DNA of 64,000 nucleotides from positions 372,001 to 436,000 of the forward strand of contig NZ_JAFEJA010000003.1 of NCBI RefSeq assembly GCF_016919245.1, read 5' to 3'. Position 1 is the first letter of the stretch. Each line of letters begins with the position of its first letter. Positions 17,011 through 25,079 of this stretch are shown here, piece by piece. The notes under the pieces are model-generated. The model searched no databases, had not been told where the DNA came from, and saw nothing but the letters and a program-made list of their open reading frames with translations. This stretch comes from Streptomyces zhihengii. GTDB taxonomy: Bacteria; Actinomycetota; Actinomycetes; Streptomycetales; Streptomycetaceae. The position numbers were made by a program, and so were the translations under genes.

Positions 17011-18348
17011 ATGGCAGTCGAGCCGGCTCGAACCCTCGACGAATGCGCGAAGATCGCCGAAGCCGCAGGGGTCCACACCGTTGCCTGCGTGTTCAGCGAC
17101 ACCTGGGGCGTCGCGCGCGGGAAGCACCTGCCGATCCGCCAGTTCCTCCGAGACGGACGGTTCAGCACCGCCGCCGTCGCGTTGTCGTGGAACCCGCGCT
17201 CCGACGTCCAGCCCACGCCCTGGGCGGAGATGGACAGCGAGTTCAAGGACATGGCGGTCGTACCCGACCTCGACACCTTCCGAGTCGCCGGCTGGACCGA
17301 AGGGACAGCGGTCGTCATCTGCGACACGGTGGACCCACAGACCGGTGAGCCGACCGCCATGGACGCACGCGCGATGCTCAAACGGACGCTCCGCGATTAC
17401 GCCGACCTCGGCCTGACCGTCCATCAGGCACCGGAGCTGGAATTCCATCTCTTCGACACCGCCTGGCAGCCGATCTCCACTAAGACGTGGTGCTACTCCA
17501 TCGACCGCGCCGACGAACTCGAACCAGTACTCGGAGCCATCCGCGAAGCCATGCTGAGGACCGGCATCGACTGCGAGGCGAGCAACGTGGAGTACGGTCC
17601 GTCACAGGTCGAGATCAACCTCCGCTACGCCACGGGGATGACCGCCATCGACGAGACCATCCTGTTTCGTCTCCTCACCCGCGTCATCGCGCGCAGGCAC
17701 GGCTACAACGCAACCTTCATGGTCAAGCCGATCAACAGCGGTGCCGGCTCGGGCATGCACATCCATCAGAGCCTGGTCGACGCGGACGGGCGCAACATCT
17801 TCGCCGAGCACGACGACCCGGGGCACGCACTGCGGTCCACAGCCATGAAGGGCTACGTCGCCGGACTGCTGCGCCGCCAACTGGAACTCCAAGCGCTGGC
17901 CATGCCCACAGTCACCGCCTACCGACGGGCGGAGGACTACTCGTTCTCCCCGACCCAGGTCTGCTGGGGACTCGACAACAGACTCGTCGGAGTGCGCTGT
18001 CTGACCCCCAACGCCTCCGGAACCCGCGTCGAGGTCCGGTGGGCCGCCGCGGACGCCAACCCCTACCTCCTCGCGCACGGCTATCTCCAGGCCGGACTCG
18101 AAGGAATGCGCGATGATGCCGTCCTGCAGCCGGTGTCGACCGGCGACCCCCACGCAGACACCACTCTCGCCCGGGTCGCGCCAAGCCTCGACAAGGCTGT
18201 CGAGGCGTTCCACGGCAGTGCGTTCGCCCGTCGCATCTACGGCGACATGTTCGTGGACACGTTCACGGTCATGCAGCGCAACGAACTCGCCGCTTTCGGC
18301 GCACACGTCACCGACTGGGAGTTCAAGCGCTATGCCGATGTCTTCTGA
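17011..18348 (+). CDS. Glutamine synthetase-like gamma-glutamyl-amine ligase
   Basis: 445 aa from ATG 17011 with GGAGG six bases upstream; the GTG at 17005 overlaps that site and is unlikely. It has the glutamine synthetase catalytic core: ELEFHLFD (metal ligands), NVEYGPSQVEINLRYATG, NATFMVKPINSGAGSGMHIHQSL (ATP/metal loop), and AYRRAEDYSFSP with ERRxxD-like region in place of the true GS arginine cluster. The N-terminal part (VACVFSDTWGVARGKHLPIR) is that of PuuA/GlnA3/GlnA4-type enzymes that join glutamate to an amine rather than ammonia. It is followed, with overlapping stop/start, by two glutamine-amidotransferase-fold genes, the arrangement of the aniline (atdA1/A2, tdnQ/T) and putrescine pathways. 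Confidence 0.88.
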   Translation: MAVEPARTLDECAKIAEAAGVHTVACVFSDTWGVARGKHLPIRQFLRDGRFSTAAVALSWNPRSDVQPTPWAEMDSEFKDMAVVPDLDTFRVAGWTEGTAVVICDTVDPQTGEPTAMDARAMLKRTLRDYADLGLTVHQAPELEFHLFDTAWQPISTKTWCYSIDRADELEPVLGAIREAMLRTGIDCEASNVEYGPSQVEINLRYATGMTAIDETILFRLLTRVIARRHGYNATFMVKPINSGAGSGMHIHQSLVDADGRNIFAEHDDPGHALRSTAMKGYVAGLLRRQLELQALAMPTVTAYRRAEDYSFSPTQVCWGLDNRLVGVRCLTPNASGTRVEVRWAAADANPYLLAHGYLQAGLEGMRDDAVLQPVSTGDPHADTTLARVAPSLDKAVEAFHGSAFARRIYGDMFVDTFTVMQRNELAAFGAHVTDWEFKRYADVF

Positions 18349-19072
18349 GAGCGGCGAGCCGGTAGGACCAGCCGACCAGCGCAGGAGCGCAGTCCTGGTC
18401 ACGCACGAGGCCTACGGCGCCGACGACACCGGCGCGATCCGACGGTACCTTGTGGACCGCGGCTTCAGCGTTGCCCATCACTCCGTCTTCCCGCACGGAG
18501 AGATCCGCGACCCGGACCTGGCACTGCCCGACACGGCGGCAGCCGACCTGGTCGTCGTCTTCGGCTCCTTCGCGCACGCGTGGCAGCAGGAACACCAAGA
18601 CTGGGTCGAGGCGGAGATCAGCTGGGTCCGACGCGTGGTGGAGTCGGACATTGCCTATGTCGGCGTCTGCTTCGGCGGCCAACTCCTGACCCGCGCCTGG
18701 GGCGGTCGCGTGGAGCCCGGCAACGGCCACGAGATCGGGATGCTGACCTTCCAGACAACTCCGGACTGCCCGATCCCAGGCGGCCCCTGGTTCTCCTGGC
18801 ACAGCGACCGCGTGGTACTTCCGCCCGACGTCACCGTGTGGTCCCGCAGCGACTTCGGGCCCCAGATCTTCACCCGCGGCCGCTCGATCGGTGTCCAGTT
18901 CCATCCGGAGATCACCCACGCGTTGGTCGACTCGTGGATCCGGGCCGAGCAGGCCACGGTGGACAAGGCCTACGGGTCGGAACGACTGCGCGCGGAGGTG
19001 GACGCCGACATCGGGGCCTCGCAGACAAACCTCGGCACGTTCCTGAACTGGGTGATCGAAGCGTGGGTATGA
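18332..19072 (+). CDS. Class I glutamine amidotransferase-fold hydrolase (gamma-glutamylamide type)
   Basis: About 246 aa; start ATG 18332 or 18338, both inside the end of the ligase gene. The GATase1 triad is visible: nucleophile Cys in YVGVCFGGQLLTRAWGG, and the His-x-Glu pair in SIGVQFHPEITHA. The domain resembles GMP-synthase-type amidotransferases of 230-250 aa, including AtdA2/TdnT of aniline degradation, which hydrolyse gamma-glutamylanilide. Here it would act on the product of the upstream ligase, or release ammonia from glutamine. Its stop overlaps the next start (ATGA at 19069), so ligase, this gene and the next form one coupled unit. Confidence 0.82.
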   Translation: MPMSSESGEPVGPADQRRSAVLVTHEAYGADDTGAIRRYLVDRGFSVAHHSVFPHGEIRDPDLALPDTAAADLVVVFGSFAHAWQQEHQDWVEAEISWVRRVVESDIAYVGVCFGGQLLTRAWGGRVEPGNGHEIGMLTFQTTPDCPIPGGPWFSWHSDRVVLPPDVTVWSRSDFGPQIFTRGRSIGVQFHPEITHALVDSWIRAEQATVDKAYGSERLRAEVDADIGASQTNLGTFLNWVIEAWV

Positions 19073-19809
19073 GGACGAGACCCCTTATCGCCATACCGGG
19101 ACGGTTCAGCCGGTCGGCCTCCGCCCTGCGATTCCGGGCCGTGGTCAACGCGCAGGCCCTGCTGGAGGCGGTATGGACAGCGGGCGGCGACCCCGTCACC
19201 CTGCTTCCCACCGACGCGACCACGCCCGCGGAGATCACGGCGAGGCTCGACGGCTATCACGGAGTGCTCCTTCCTGGCGGCGCTGACATCAACCCGGCCC
19301 TCTACGGGGCCGCCCCCGCTCCCGGTACCGACCCGCCCGACGACCTACAGGACGACTTCGACCTGGCCGTACTCCGCCACGCGCTGGACCACGCGATGCC
19401 ACTGCTCACCGTCTGCAGAGGGACGCAGCTCCTCAACGCCTTCCTCGGCGGCACCTTGGAACAGGACATGGCCGCAGGGCACATCCACACGGTACAGACG
19501 GTCACTCCGGTCGAGCCGACCCTCTTCGGACCCGACCCCATCCCCGTCAGCTGCTACCACCATCAGCGCATCGACATCCTGGCAGAGGTGTTGGAACCGT
19601 TCGCCCGCGCGGACGACGGGACCGTCGAGGCAGTGCGGTACCGCACCGCCCCGGGCTGGGTCTTCGGCGTGCAGTGGCATCCCGAGGACACGGCCGCCGA
19701 GGACCCCCACCAGCAGCTCCTCCTCGCCACCTTTGTGGAAGCAGCACGGACATCGCTTCCGAGTAACCCCGTTGAAGGAGCGCCATGCACCCCGACGACA
19801 TCGACCTGA
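19069..19809 (+). CDS. PuuD-like gamma-glutamyl-GABA hydrolase (peptidase C26)
   Basis: 246 aa; ATG 19069 overlaps the stop of the upstream amidotransferase. It is the C26 class: RPLIAIPGRFSR at the start, GVLLPGGADINPALYG (the G-G-x-D-I-x-P loop), nucleophile Cys in LLTVCRGTQLLNAFLGGTL, VSCYHHQRID, and catalytic His/Glu in VFGVQWHPEDTA. PuuD proteins cleave gamma-glutamyl amides such as gamma-glutamyl-GABA, returning glutamate. With the ligase upstream this closes a glutamylation cycle: attach, oxidise, release. Its last 25 bases overlap the P450 start, indicating cotranslation. Confidence 0.9.
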   Translation: MRTRPLIAIPGRFSRSASALRFRAVVNAQALLEAVWTAGGDPVTLLPTDATTPAEITARLDGYHGVLLPGGADINPALYGAAPAPGTDPPDDLQDDFDLAVLRHALDHAMPLLTVCRGTQLLNAFLGGTLEQDMAAGHIHTVQTVTPVEPTLFGPDPIPVSCYHHQRIDILAEVLEPFARADDGTVEAVRYRTAPGWVFGVQWHPEDTAAEDPHQQLLLATFVEAARTSLPSNPVEGAPCTPTTST

Positions 19810-21053
19810 CCGACCTCGACCTCTACCAGGACGGAATCCCCCACGAGGCGTTCCGCACCCTGCGCGACCAGGCCCCTCTGTTCTGGAACGACGAGACCGA
19901 CGGCAACAAAGGCTTCTGGTCCGTCACCCGGTACGAAGACGTCGCGGCGGTCGACAGAGACGCTGAGACGTACTCCTCAGAACAACAGGTCACACTCGAG
20001 GAGCTCGACGAGGAGCAGCTCCTCGTCCGCAGGTCCCTGATCGACACCGACGGAGCCCGGCACTGGGCGCTGCGCAAGGTGCTGGCTCGAGAGTTCAGTC
20101 CTCGTTCGGTGGCTCTGTACAGCGACTTCCTCACAAAGCTGACCGAAGCGACCCTCGACCGCGCTCTCGCGCTCGGCGAATTCGACTTCGTCGAGCAGAT
20201 CAGTGCCGACATTCCGATCCGCCTGCTGGCGCGCATGCTCGACGTGCCGATCGAGGACACTGACAAGCTGATCGACTGGGGCAACCAGATGATCGCGAAT
20301 TCCGATCCCGACTACACGGACGTCCTCGCCGGCAGTCCCGAGTCGGAGCAGTACCGCAACCTCCCCTTCCGCTCCCCGGCTGCTCTTGAGGTCTTCGAGT
20401 ACGGTTTCAGACTCGCCGCGCACCGCAGGGGTGGCGCGGGGACCGACCTGGTGTCCAAGCTGGTCAACACCATCCCCGAGGACGGTGTCCCGCTCACCGA
20501 TCTGGACTACCAGAACTACTTCTCCCTTCTGATCATCGCCGGCAACGAGACCACCCGGCACACCATCTCGCACACGGTTCGAGCGCTCGCCTCGCATCCG
20601 CAGGCCTGGGCCGACCTGAAGAAGGATCCGTCCCTGGTGCAGAACGCGGTCGAGGAGTTCCTTCGCTGGGCCAGTCCGATCCTCCACTTCCGCCGCACCG
20701 CGACCCGTGACATCGAGCTCCACGAGCAGCAGATCCGCGAGGGTGACAAGGTCGTGATGTGGTTCGGGTCGGCCAACTACGACGACCGAAAATTTCAGAA
20801 CCCCGAAGTCTTCGATGTCCATCGCAAGAACGTCGAGCATGTGTCGTTCGGCAAAGGCAGCCCGCACTTCTGCCTCGGTAACGCGCTGGCGCGGCTGGAG
20901 ATCAGGATCGTCATCACCGCGCTACTCGAGCGGCTGGAGAGCATCGAGCTGCTGAGCGAGCCGCGGATGGTGCGTTCGAACCTTGTGCACGGCATCAAGC
21001 AGATGCCGGTGCGGGTGCACCCTGCTCCGTCCTACCGAGGCACTGCCGGCTGA
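19785..21053 (+). CDS. Cytochrome P450
   Basis: 422 aa, starting inside the PuuD-like gene. All P450 signatures are present: I-helix oxygen-activation motif AGNETTR near residue 255, the K-helix E-x-x-R in EEFLRWASPI near 290, and the heme-thiolate loop FGKGSPHFCLGNALAR near 355. The overall style resembles the CYP124/125/142 group (long N-terminal loop, FRRTATRDIEL), soluble and dependent on separate redox partners. No ferredoxin gene adjoins it, although the reductase at 8845 carries its own [2Fe-2S] domain. Coupling to the ligase operon suggests it oxidises the gamma-glutamylated amine or a later intermediate. Confidence 0.95.
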   Translation: MHPDDIDLTDLDLYQDGIPHEAFRTLRDQAPLFWNDETDGNKGFWSVTRYEDVAAVDRDAETYSSEQQVTLEELDEEQLLVRRSLIDTDGARHWALRKVLAREFSPRSVALYSDFLTKLTEATLDRALALGEFDFVEQISADIPIRLLARMLDVPIEDTDKLIDWGNQMIANSDPDYTDVLAGSPESEQYRNLPFRSPAALEVFEYGFRLAAHRRGGAGTDLVSKLVNTIPEDGVPLTDLDYQNYFSLLIIAGNETTRHTISHTVRALASHPQAWADLKKDPSLVQNAVEEFLRWASPILHFRRTATRDIELHEQQIREGDKVVMWFGSANYDDRKFQNPEVFDVHRKNVEHVSFGKGSPHFCLGNALARLEIRIVITALLERLESIELLSEPRMVRSNLVHGIKQMPVRVHPAPSYRGTAG

Positions 21054-22027
21054 AGGCCGCAGCCCCGGTCCTCTGGTCCGTGCGTTACAGCGCACGGTTC
21101 CGCAAAGGCTCCTCTACCGGATGATCACGGATCGCCCGTTCACAACAACGGCAGCGAGGCACCGAGTACCAACTCGTACCGAGGCCGGAGGACTTCGTAC
21201 GGTGCAGCTACGGTCGTCATGGTGCTGACCGGTGCCACTGTCGGTGCGCTGCGGCGGCCTTGTCTGGCGCGACCATGATCATGATCGAGAATGGGGTGAC
21301 TCTCTGGGTTGGCTCTGCCGGAGACCGCTGGCCGGGCGGGCCACCCCTGCCCGCAGAGAACGTCTGGCCGCATCAGCATCGTGACGGCCACGCAGGGACC
21401 ACTAGCGTGTTGTCGTTCAGGTCGGCCGGCGGTGCCGATCCGCGGGAGCTGGTCGACTGTTCACGGACAGCGGGACACCCGGGTGCGCGGACGCTTCGGC
21501 TGGGCCGCCGGTACCTGCCCGCCCGACATCCAGCCCGACTGGCACCCGGGCAATCCGGCCGTCCGTCATGGACGCCGAGGGAAAGCTTGCGCTTCACGCC
21601 GCAGCTTGCGGCACCCCACCAGGAAGTCGTCGGAGACCAGCAAGTCCACAAGGTCGTAGCCGAGCACGACCGTGGTCAGGGACTCGGTGTCCGCGCTTCC
21701 AACGGCAACGCGTGCGACCTCGCGCTTCTGCTGCACCACCGCGCCGGGCTGTGCACGCACTGACACCCGACGTAGCAGGTTGTCGTCGACATTGCCTGTC
21801 CGTGGGCGACGCTGAATGTGTCAGCGGTGCCTTCGTCTCTTGAGTCCTGGCCTGTGGGGGAGAACGGCACGTCCGGGTGTCTCGGGACAGGGTCGCAGAT
21901 CGTGAGTCGGACGCAAAAAACGGCAGACCTACCGATGCGCAGAGCCGTAGCAACACGCAACCCTGGTCCTACCGGAACCGGAGGCGGTGCGCCGAGCGGT
22001 TCCCGCAACGGACGCGAGGAGCAGGTC
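21054..22027. other. Long intergenic region without a recognisable gene
   Basis: Between the P450 and the amidase no frame shows a family pattern, a ribosome site and sustained GC-rich third positions together. A minus-strand stretch at 21566-21690 reads VVLGYDLVDLLVSDDFLVGC, which looks protein-like but short; it could be a gene relic. The amidase promoter should lie near the right end. Confidence 0.4.
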
Positions 22028-23449
22028 ATGAACCCCGAGGACATTCCTTGGACGCCGGCGGTGGAACTGGCGGCGAAGATCAAGGCTCGTGAAGTCTCCG
22101 CGGCTGAGGTGGCGGAGGTCATCGTCGAGCGAGTCGGGAGTCTGAACCCTGAGCTCAACGCCTTCATCAGTTTTGATCCCGAGCAGGTGCTCGCCGATGC
22201 CAAGGACTGCGACCGGAAGACGGTCGCGGGCGAAGAAGTCGGGCCGCTTCACGGGGTTCCCTACTCCATCAAGGAACTCACCTCGATGAAGGGCCAGCCC
22301 CTCGCGTTCGGGCTCAAGCCGCTCGCTGGCGGGATCGGCCAGCGCGACGCTGCCGTCGTGACACGGATGCGAGATGCCGGCGGAGTGTTCCTGGGGAAGA
22401 CCAACACTCCGGAGAGCGGCTACTGGGGTGGAACGGAAGGCCACCTCTACGGAGCGACCCACAACCCCTGGAAGCGGGACTACAGCGCTGGCGGGTCGAG
22501 CGGTGGCGCCGCAGCCGCTGTCGCCGCGGGTCTGGGCCCTCTGGCGGAGGGCAGCGACGGTGCAGGATCGGTTCGCATCCCGTCCTCGCTGTGCGGCGTG
22601 GTCGGGCTCAAGCCGTCGATGGGCCGGATCCCCCAGACGATTCTCGCAGGCCGGTACTACACCTGGGCCTACCACGGGCCGATCACGAGGACCGTCGCTG
22701 ACAGCGCGCTGATGATGAGCGTGGTGTCAGGCCCTCACCGCGAAGACCCCATGACACTGCCTGACGACGGCACCGACTACCTTGCCGAGACGCAGAGGGA
22801 CATCTCCGGCTGGCGGATCGCCTACTCACCAGACCTCGGCTTGAGTACACAGGTTGACCCAGAGGTAGCAGCCATCTGTGCCGACGCCGTGACGGCGTTC
22901 ACGGACCTCGGTGCTGTCGTCGAGGAGGCCACACCCGGCTGGGGCGACCCCGAATGGGCGATGTGGCATGGTGTCTGGGTGCCCGGATTCGCATCCGAGC
23001 ACGACTTGCTGGACTGGGAAAGCCTGCACGGTGAAGTCGACGACGACCTGATCGGCCTGATGCAGGAAGCCGAGCAGCTGACCGGCGTGCAGAAGGGGAA
23101 CGCAGACGCCTTCCGCGGCGGGATGTGGGACACCTACACAACCTTCATGGAGCGATACGACCTCCTGGTTTCCCCCACCCTCGGGGAAGCATCCTTCCCG
23201 CACGGTCAGTTCTGTCCGGACTGGCTGCAGGGTGAATCCCTTCAGCGGCGCCTGCTCGGCTGGCTGCTGACATACCCCTACAACATGCTGACAACGCCAG
23301 CAATCACCGTCCCTGCTGGCGTCACCTCTGATGGCCGCCCGGTCGGGCTGCAGATCGCCGGTGGCCTGCATGCCGACGGGGCCGTACTCCGGGCAGCCGC
23401 TAACTTTGAATCGGCCCGTCCCTGGGCCGACCGCCGGCCGAGCCTCTAA
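22028..23449 (+). CDS. Amidase (amidase signature family)
   Basis: 473 aa from ATG 22028 behind GAGGAGCAGG. The Ser-cisSer-Lys triad is present: catalytic Lys in [11 protein letters not shown], cis-Ser in [20 protein letters not shown] and the nucleophile Ser in [19 protein letters not shown]. It hydrolyses a carboxamide. The C-terminal [20 protein letters not shown] is also typical. The frame is open upstream to 21818 but without a ribosome site. It follows the P450 after a gap of 974 bases and a strong terminator comes directly after it, so it may have its own promoter. It may cleave an amide formed in, or feeding, the amine pathway. Confidence 0.94.
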   Translation: MNPEDIPWTPAVELAAKIKAREVSAAEVAEVIVERVGSLNPELNAFISFDPEQVLADAKDCDRKTVAGEEVGPLHGVPYSIKELTSMKGQPLAFGLKPLAGGIGQRDAAVVTRMRDAGGVFLGKTNTPESGYWGGTEGHLYGATHNPWKRDYSAGGSSGGAAAAVAAGLGPLAEGSDGAGSVRIPSSLCGVVGLKPSMGRIPQTILAGRYYTWAYHGPITRTVADSALMMSVVSGPHREDPMTLPDDGTDYLAETQRDISGWRIAYSPDLGLSTQVDPEVAAICADAVTAFTDLGAVVEEATPGWGDPEWAMWHGVWVPGFASEHDLLDWESLHGEVDDDLIGLMQEAEQLTGVQKGNADAFRGGMWDTYTTFMERYDLLVSPTLGEASFPHGQFCPDWLQGESLQRRLLGWLLTYPYNMLTTPAITVPAGVTSDGRPVGLQIAGGLHADGAVLRAAANFESARPWADRRPSL

Positions 23450-23460
23450 CCAGGTGCACA

Positions 23461-23504
23461 CCCTCGGGGTCGGAGACTTCCGTACGCGTCTCCGACCCCG
23501 AGGG
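23461..23504 (+). terminator. Strong hairpin terminator after the amidase
   Basis: A perfect 17-bp stem (23461-23477 pairing with 23488-23504) encloses a 10-base loop, 11 bases after the amidase stop. It closes the catabolic region and separates it from the convergent lanthipeptide cluster. Confidence 0.85.
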
Positions 23505-23623
23505 CGGGTTCGAACGCGCCAGTGCGTGGCACCCGGGGCGATGTCGGCGACTCGGGTCTATCGATGATCGCGGCTGCCGACTGCCCCTGATCCGAATTTT
23601 AGTGCGACGACGGTGCGCACCTG

Positions 23624-23777
23624 CTAGAGGAAGTCCCGCTCACCGTTGCGGCCATCGACACCGTGGGTGGAGGACAGCTTGGTAAGGACGGCGGCGTCGC
23701 TGTTCTCCTGGGCGGCCACCCATGCGGCCTGTCGGCGGGAGCGGTCCGGTGAGGCGTGCTGTGCGTTGAACAGCATC
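23624..23777 (-). pseudogene. N-terminal fragment of an endonuclease/exonuclease/phosphatase-family gene
   Basis: A minus-strand frame reads LMLFNAQHASPDRSRRQA, WVAAQENSDAAVLTKL, then ends at a TAG (23624-23626) after about 50 residues. The start resembles endonuclease/exonuclease/phosphatase proteins of Streptomyces, in which a beta-strand with Phe-Asn leads to an ...AD-x-x-x-L-T-E segment; that catalytic Glu position is Lys here. The rest of the fold is missing, so this is a truncated remnant. Its upstream end runs into the TPR gene in another frame and no clear start is visible. Confidence 0.42.
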
Positions 23778-23781
23778 AGCC

Positions 23782-25005
23782 TTACGGCCTTGTCGGTCGA
23801 CGACGTGCGAGGGTTCGTCCGCGTAACCAGCCCGGTGAGTGCGCTCTTCGGTCGGCGCCCATTTCATCGAGGAACGCCTGGCTCTGGGGCGTCTCCTGAA
23901 CGGCGGGTCGTAGGGACGCCAGGCTGTCACGGATCACTCCGCTGCTGGCCCGAAGTGCATGTGCCAACTTGGCGGCCAAGGCTGGAGGTAGCCCTCCGTC
24001 GTTCAGCCCGCACGCGTGGACCAAGTCGTGGGCATCGTTCGCCTTCCCGGAGGAGACCAGGCTGGTGAAGCGGGGGTTGGCCAGGCACTCGCGGGCAGCG
24101 TAGCCGTCGGTCGCGACCGTGGTTCGACGGTGCAGTTCCTCGGCGACGAGGTGTGCTGCAGAGCTGTCGGACTGATCGAGGAGGTCCAGGACGGTGAGCC
24201 CGAGGCGCGTGTCGAAGACAGCCGTACCGGTGGCGGGTTCGCGCTGCAAGTAGCTATTCACCATATCGGGGAGCAGGTCGTCGACGGAGCGGTGGGCGGC
24301 TCGGTGACACATCACGGCCAGGCAGGTGGTGACGGCGTTCTCCCAGGATTCGCCAGGTGTCGTCTCGGCGACGAGGCGGGTGGCGTGCTCCGGGTCGCCG
24401 TGGAGGGTGGCGAGTACGGCGACCTGCCGACCGTCCAGCATCCGCAGTCCGAGGCCGTGGTGCTTCTCGATGTGGGCGAGGGCCTCAGTCCAGCGGCCGG
24501 CGGTGGTCAGAGTGCGGGTGCCGTCGGCGAGAATCACCCGCCACAGCCACGCGCGTACCTCGTGCCGATCGGTGTCGCTGGTGGTCAGCTTTGCAGGGAT
24601 GCGAACGCCTTCGAACCCGACGGGGGCGGCGTTACTGACGGCGTCGAAGAGGTTGAGGAGGCGCTGGCGACCGTCGTCTGTGTTCCCAGCGCGGATCTGG
24701 AGCCGGGCGAGGTTGACGACGGGTTCCAGGGCTCGGATTGCGGTCATGCCGGGGAGGGGGGTGGCGTTGAGGTAGGCGACGGCGTGCTGGTGGCACCAGC
24801 GGCGGGCGAGGTAGGGCAGGCCGAGGTCGGAGGCGAGGAGTGCGGCCTGGTTGTAGACCGCGGACGCCAGGCCTTGGTCCGCCTTCGTTTGGGCTGTGGC
24901 GGAAAGCTCGACCAGGGCGCGGACGCGCTGCGGGAGCGGCAGGCAGGCGGGGCGGAAGCGGGAGATGAGGGGGAAGCGCCGGGCTATGGAGGCGTTCGGG
25001 TCCAT
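23782..25005 (-). CDS. TPR-like helical protein of the lanthipeptide cluster
   Basis: 407 aa, no catalytic motif. It is helical throughout with degenerate TPR-style pairs (ASAVYNQAALLASDLGLPYL, AIRALEPVVNLARLQIRAGN, WENAVTTCLAVMCHRAAHRS), and resembles uncharacterised TPR proteins found beside Streptomyces lanthipeptide genes. The ATG at 25005 has GGGAG upstream. A hairpin (25036-25074) separates it from the methyltransferase, so it may be expressed at a lower level. A TTA codon lies at 23824-23826 near the 3' end, where the sequence becomes Arg-rich (LRGRTLARRRPTRP) and may be a read-in beyond the original C-terminus. Function unknown; a regulatory or scaffold role is only a guess. Confidence 0.75.
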   Translation of the reverse strand: MDPNASIARRFPLISRFRPACLPLPQRVRALVELSATAQTKADQGLASAVYNQAALLASDLGLPYLARRWCHQHAVAYLNATPLPGMTAIRALEPVVNLARLQIRAGNTDDGRQRLLNLFDAVSNAAPVGFEGVRIPAKLTTSDTDRHEVRAWLWRVILADGTRTLTTAGRWTEALAHIEKHHGLGLRMLDGRQVAVLATLHGDPEHATRLVAETTPGESWENAVTTCLAVMCHRAAHRSVDDLLPDMVNSYLQREPATGTAVFDTRLGLTVLDLLDQSDSSAAHLVAEELHRRTTVATDGYAARECLANPRFTSLVSSGKANDAHDLVHACGLNDGGLPPALAAKLAHALRASSGVIRDSLASLRPAVQETPQSQAFLDEMGADRRAHSPGWLRGRTLARRRPTRP

Positions 25006-25035
25006 GGGGACTCCCGGAGAAGGGAACGGCGAATG

Positions 25036-25074
25036 CGGCTGCGGGCCCGCCGTTGGAAGGCGGGCTCGCAGCCG
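25036..25074 (-). terminator. Hairpin between methyltransferase and TPR genes
   Basis: CGGCTGCGGGCCCGCC at 25036-25051 pairs, with one or two imperfect positions, with 25059-25074 around a 7-base loop. It starts a few bases after the methyltransferase stop and can end or attenuate the lanthipeptide transcript before the TPR gene. Confidence 0.65.
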
Positions 25075-25079
25075 AGGGG

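Noticed and set aside
21260..21763. 167-codon plus-strand frame between the P450 and the amidase
   Set aside because: No family pattern, unfavourable codon third positions and no ribosome site.
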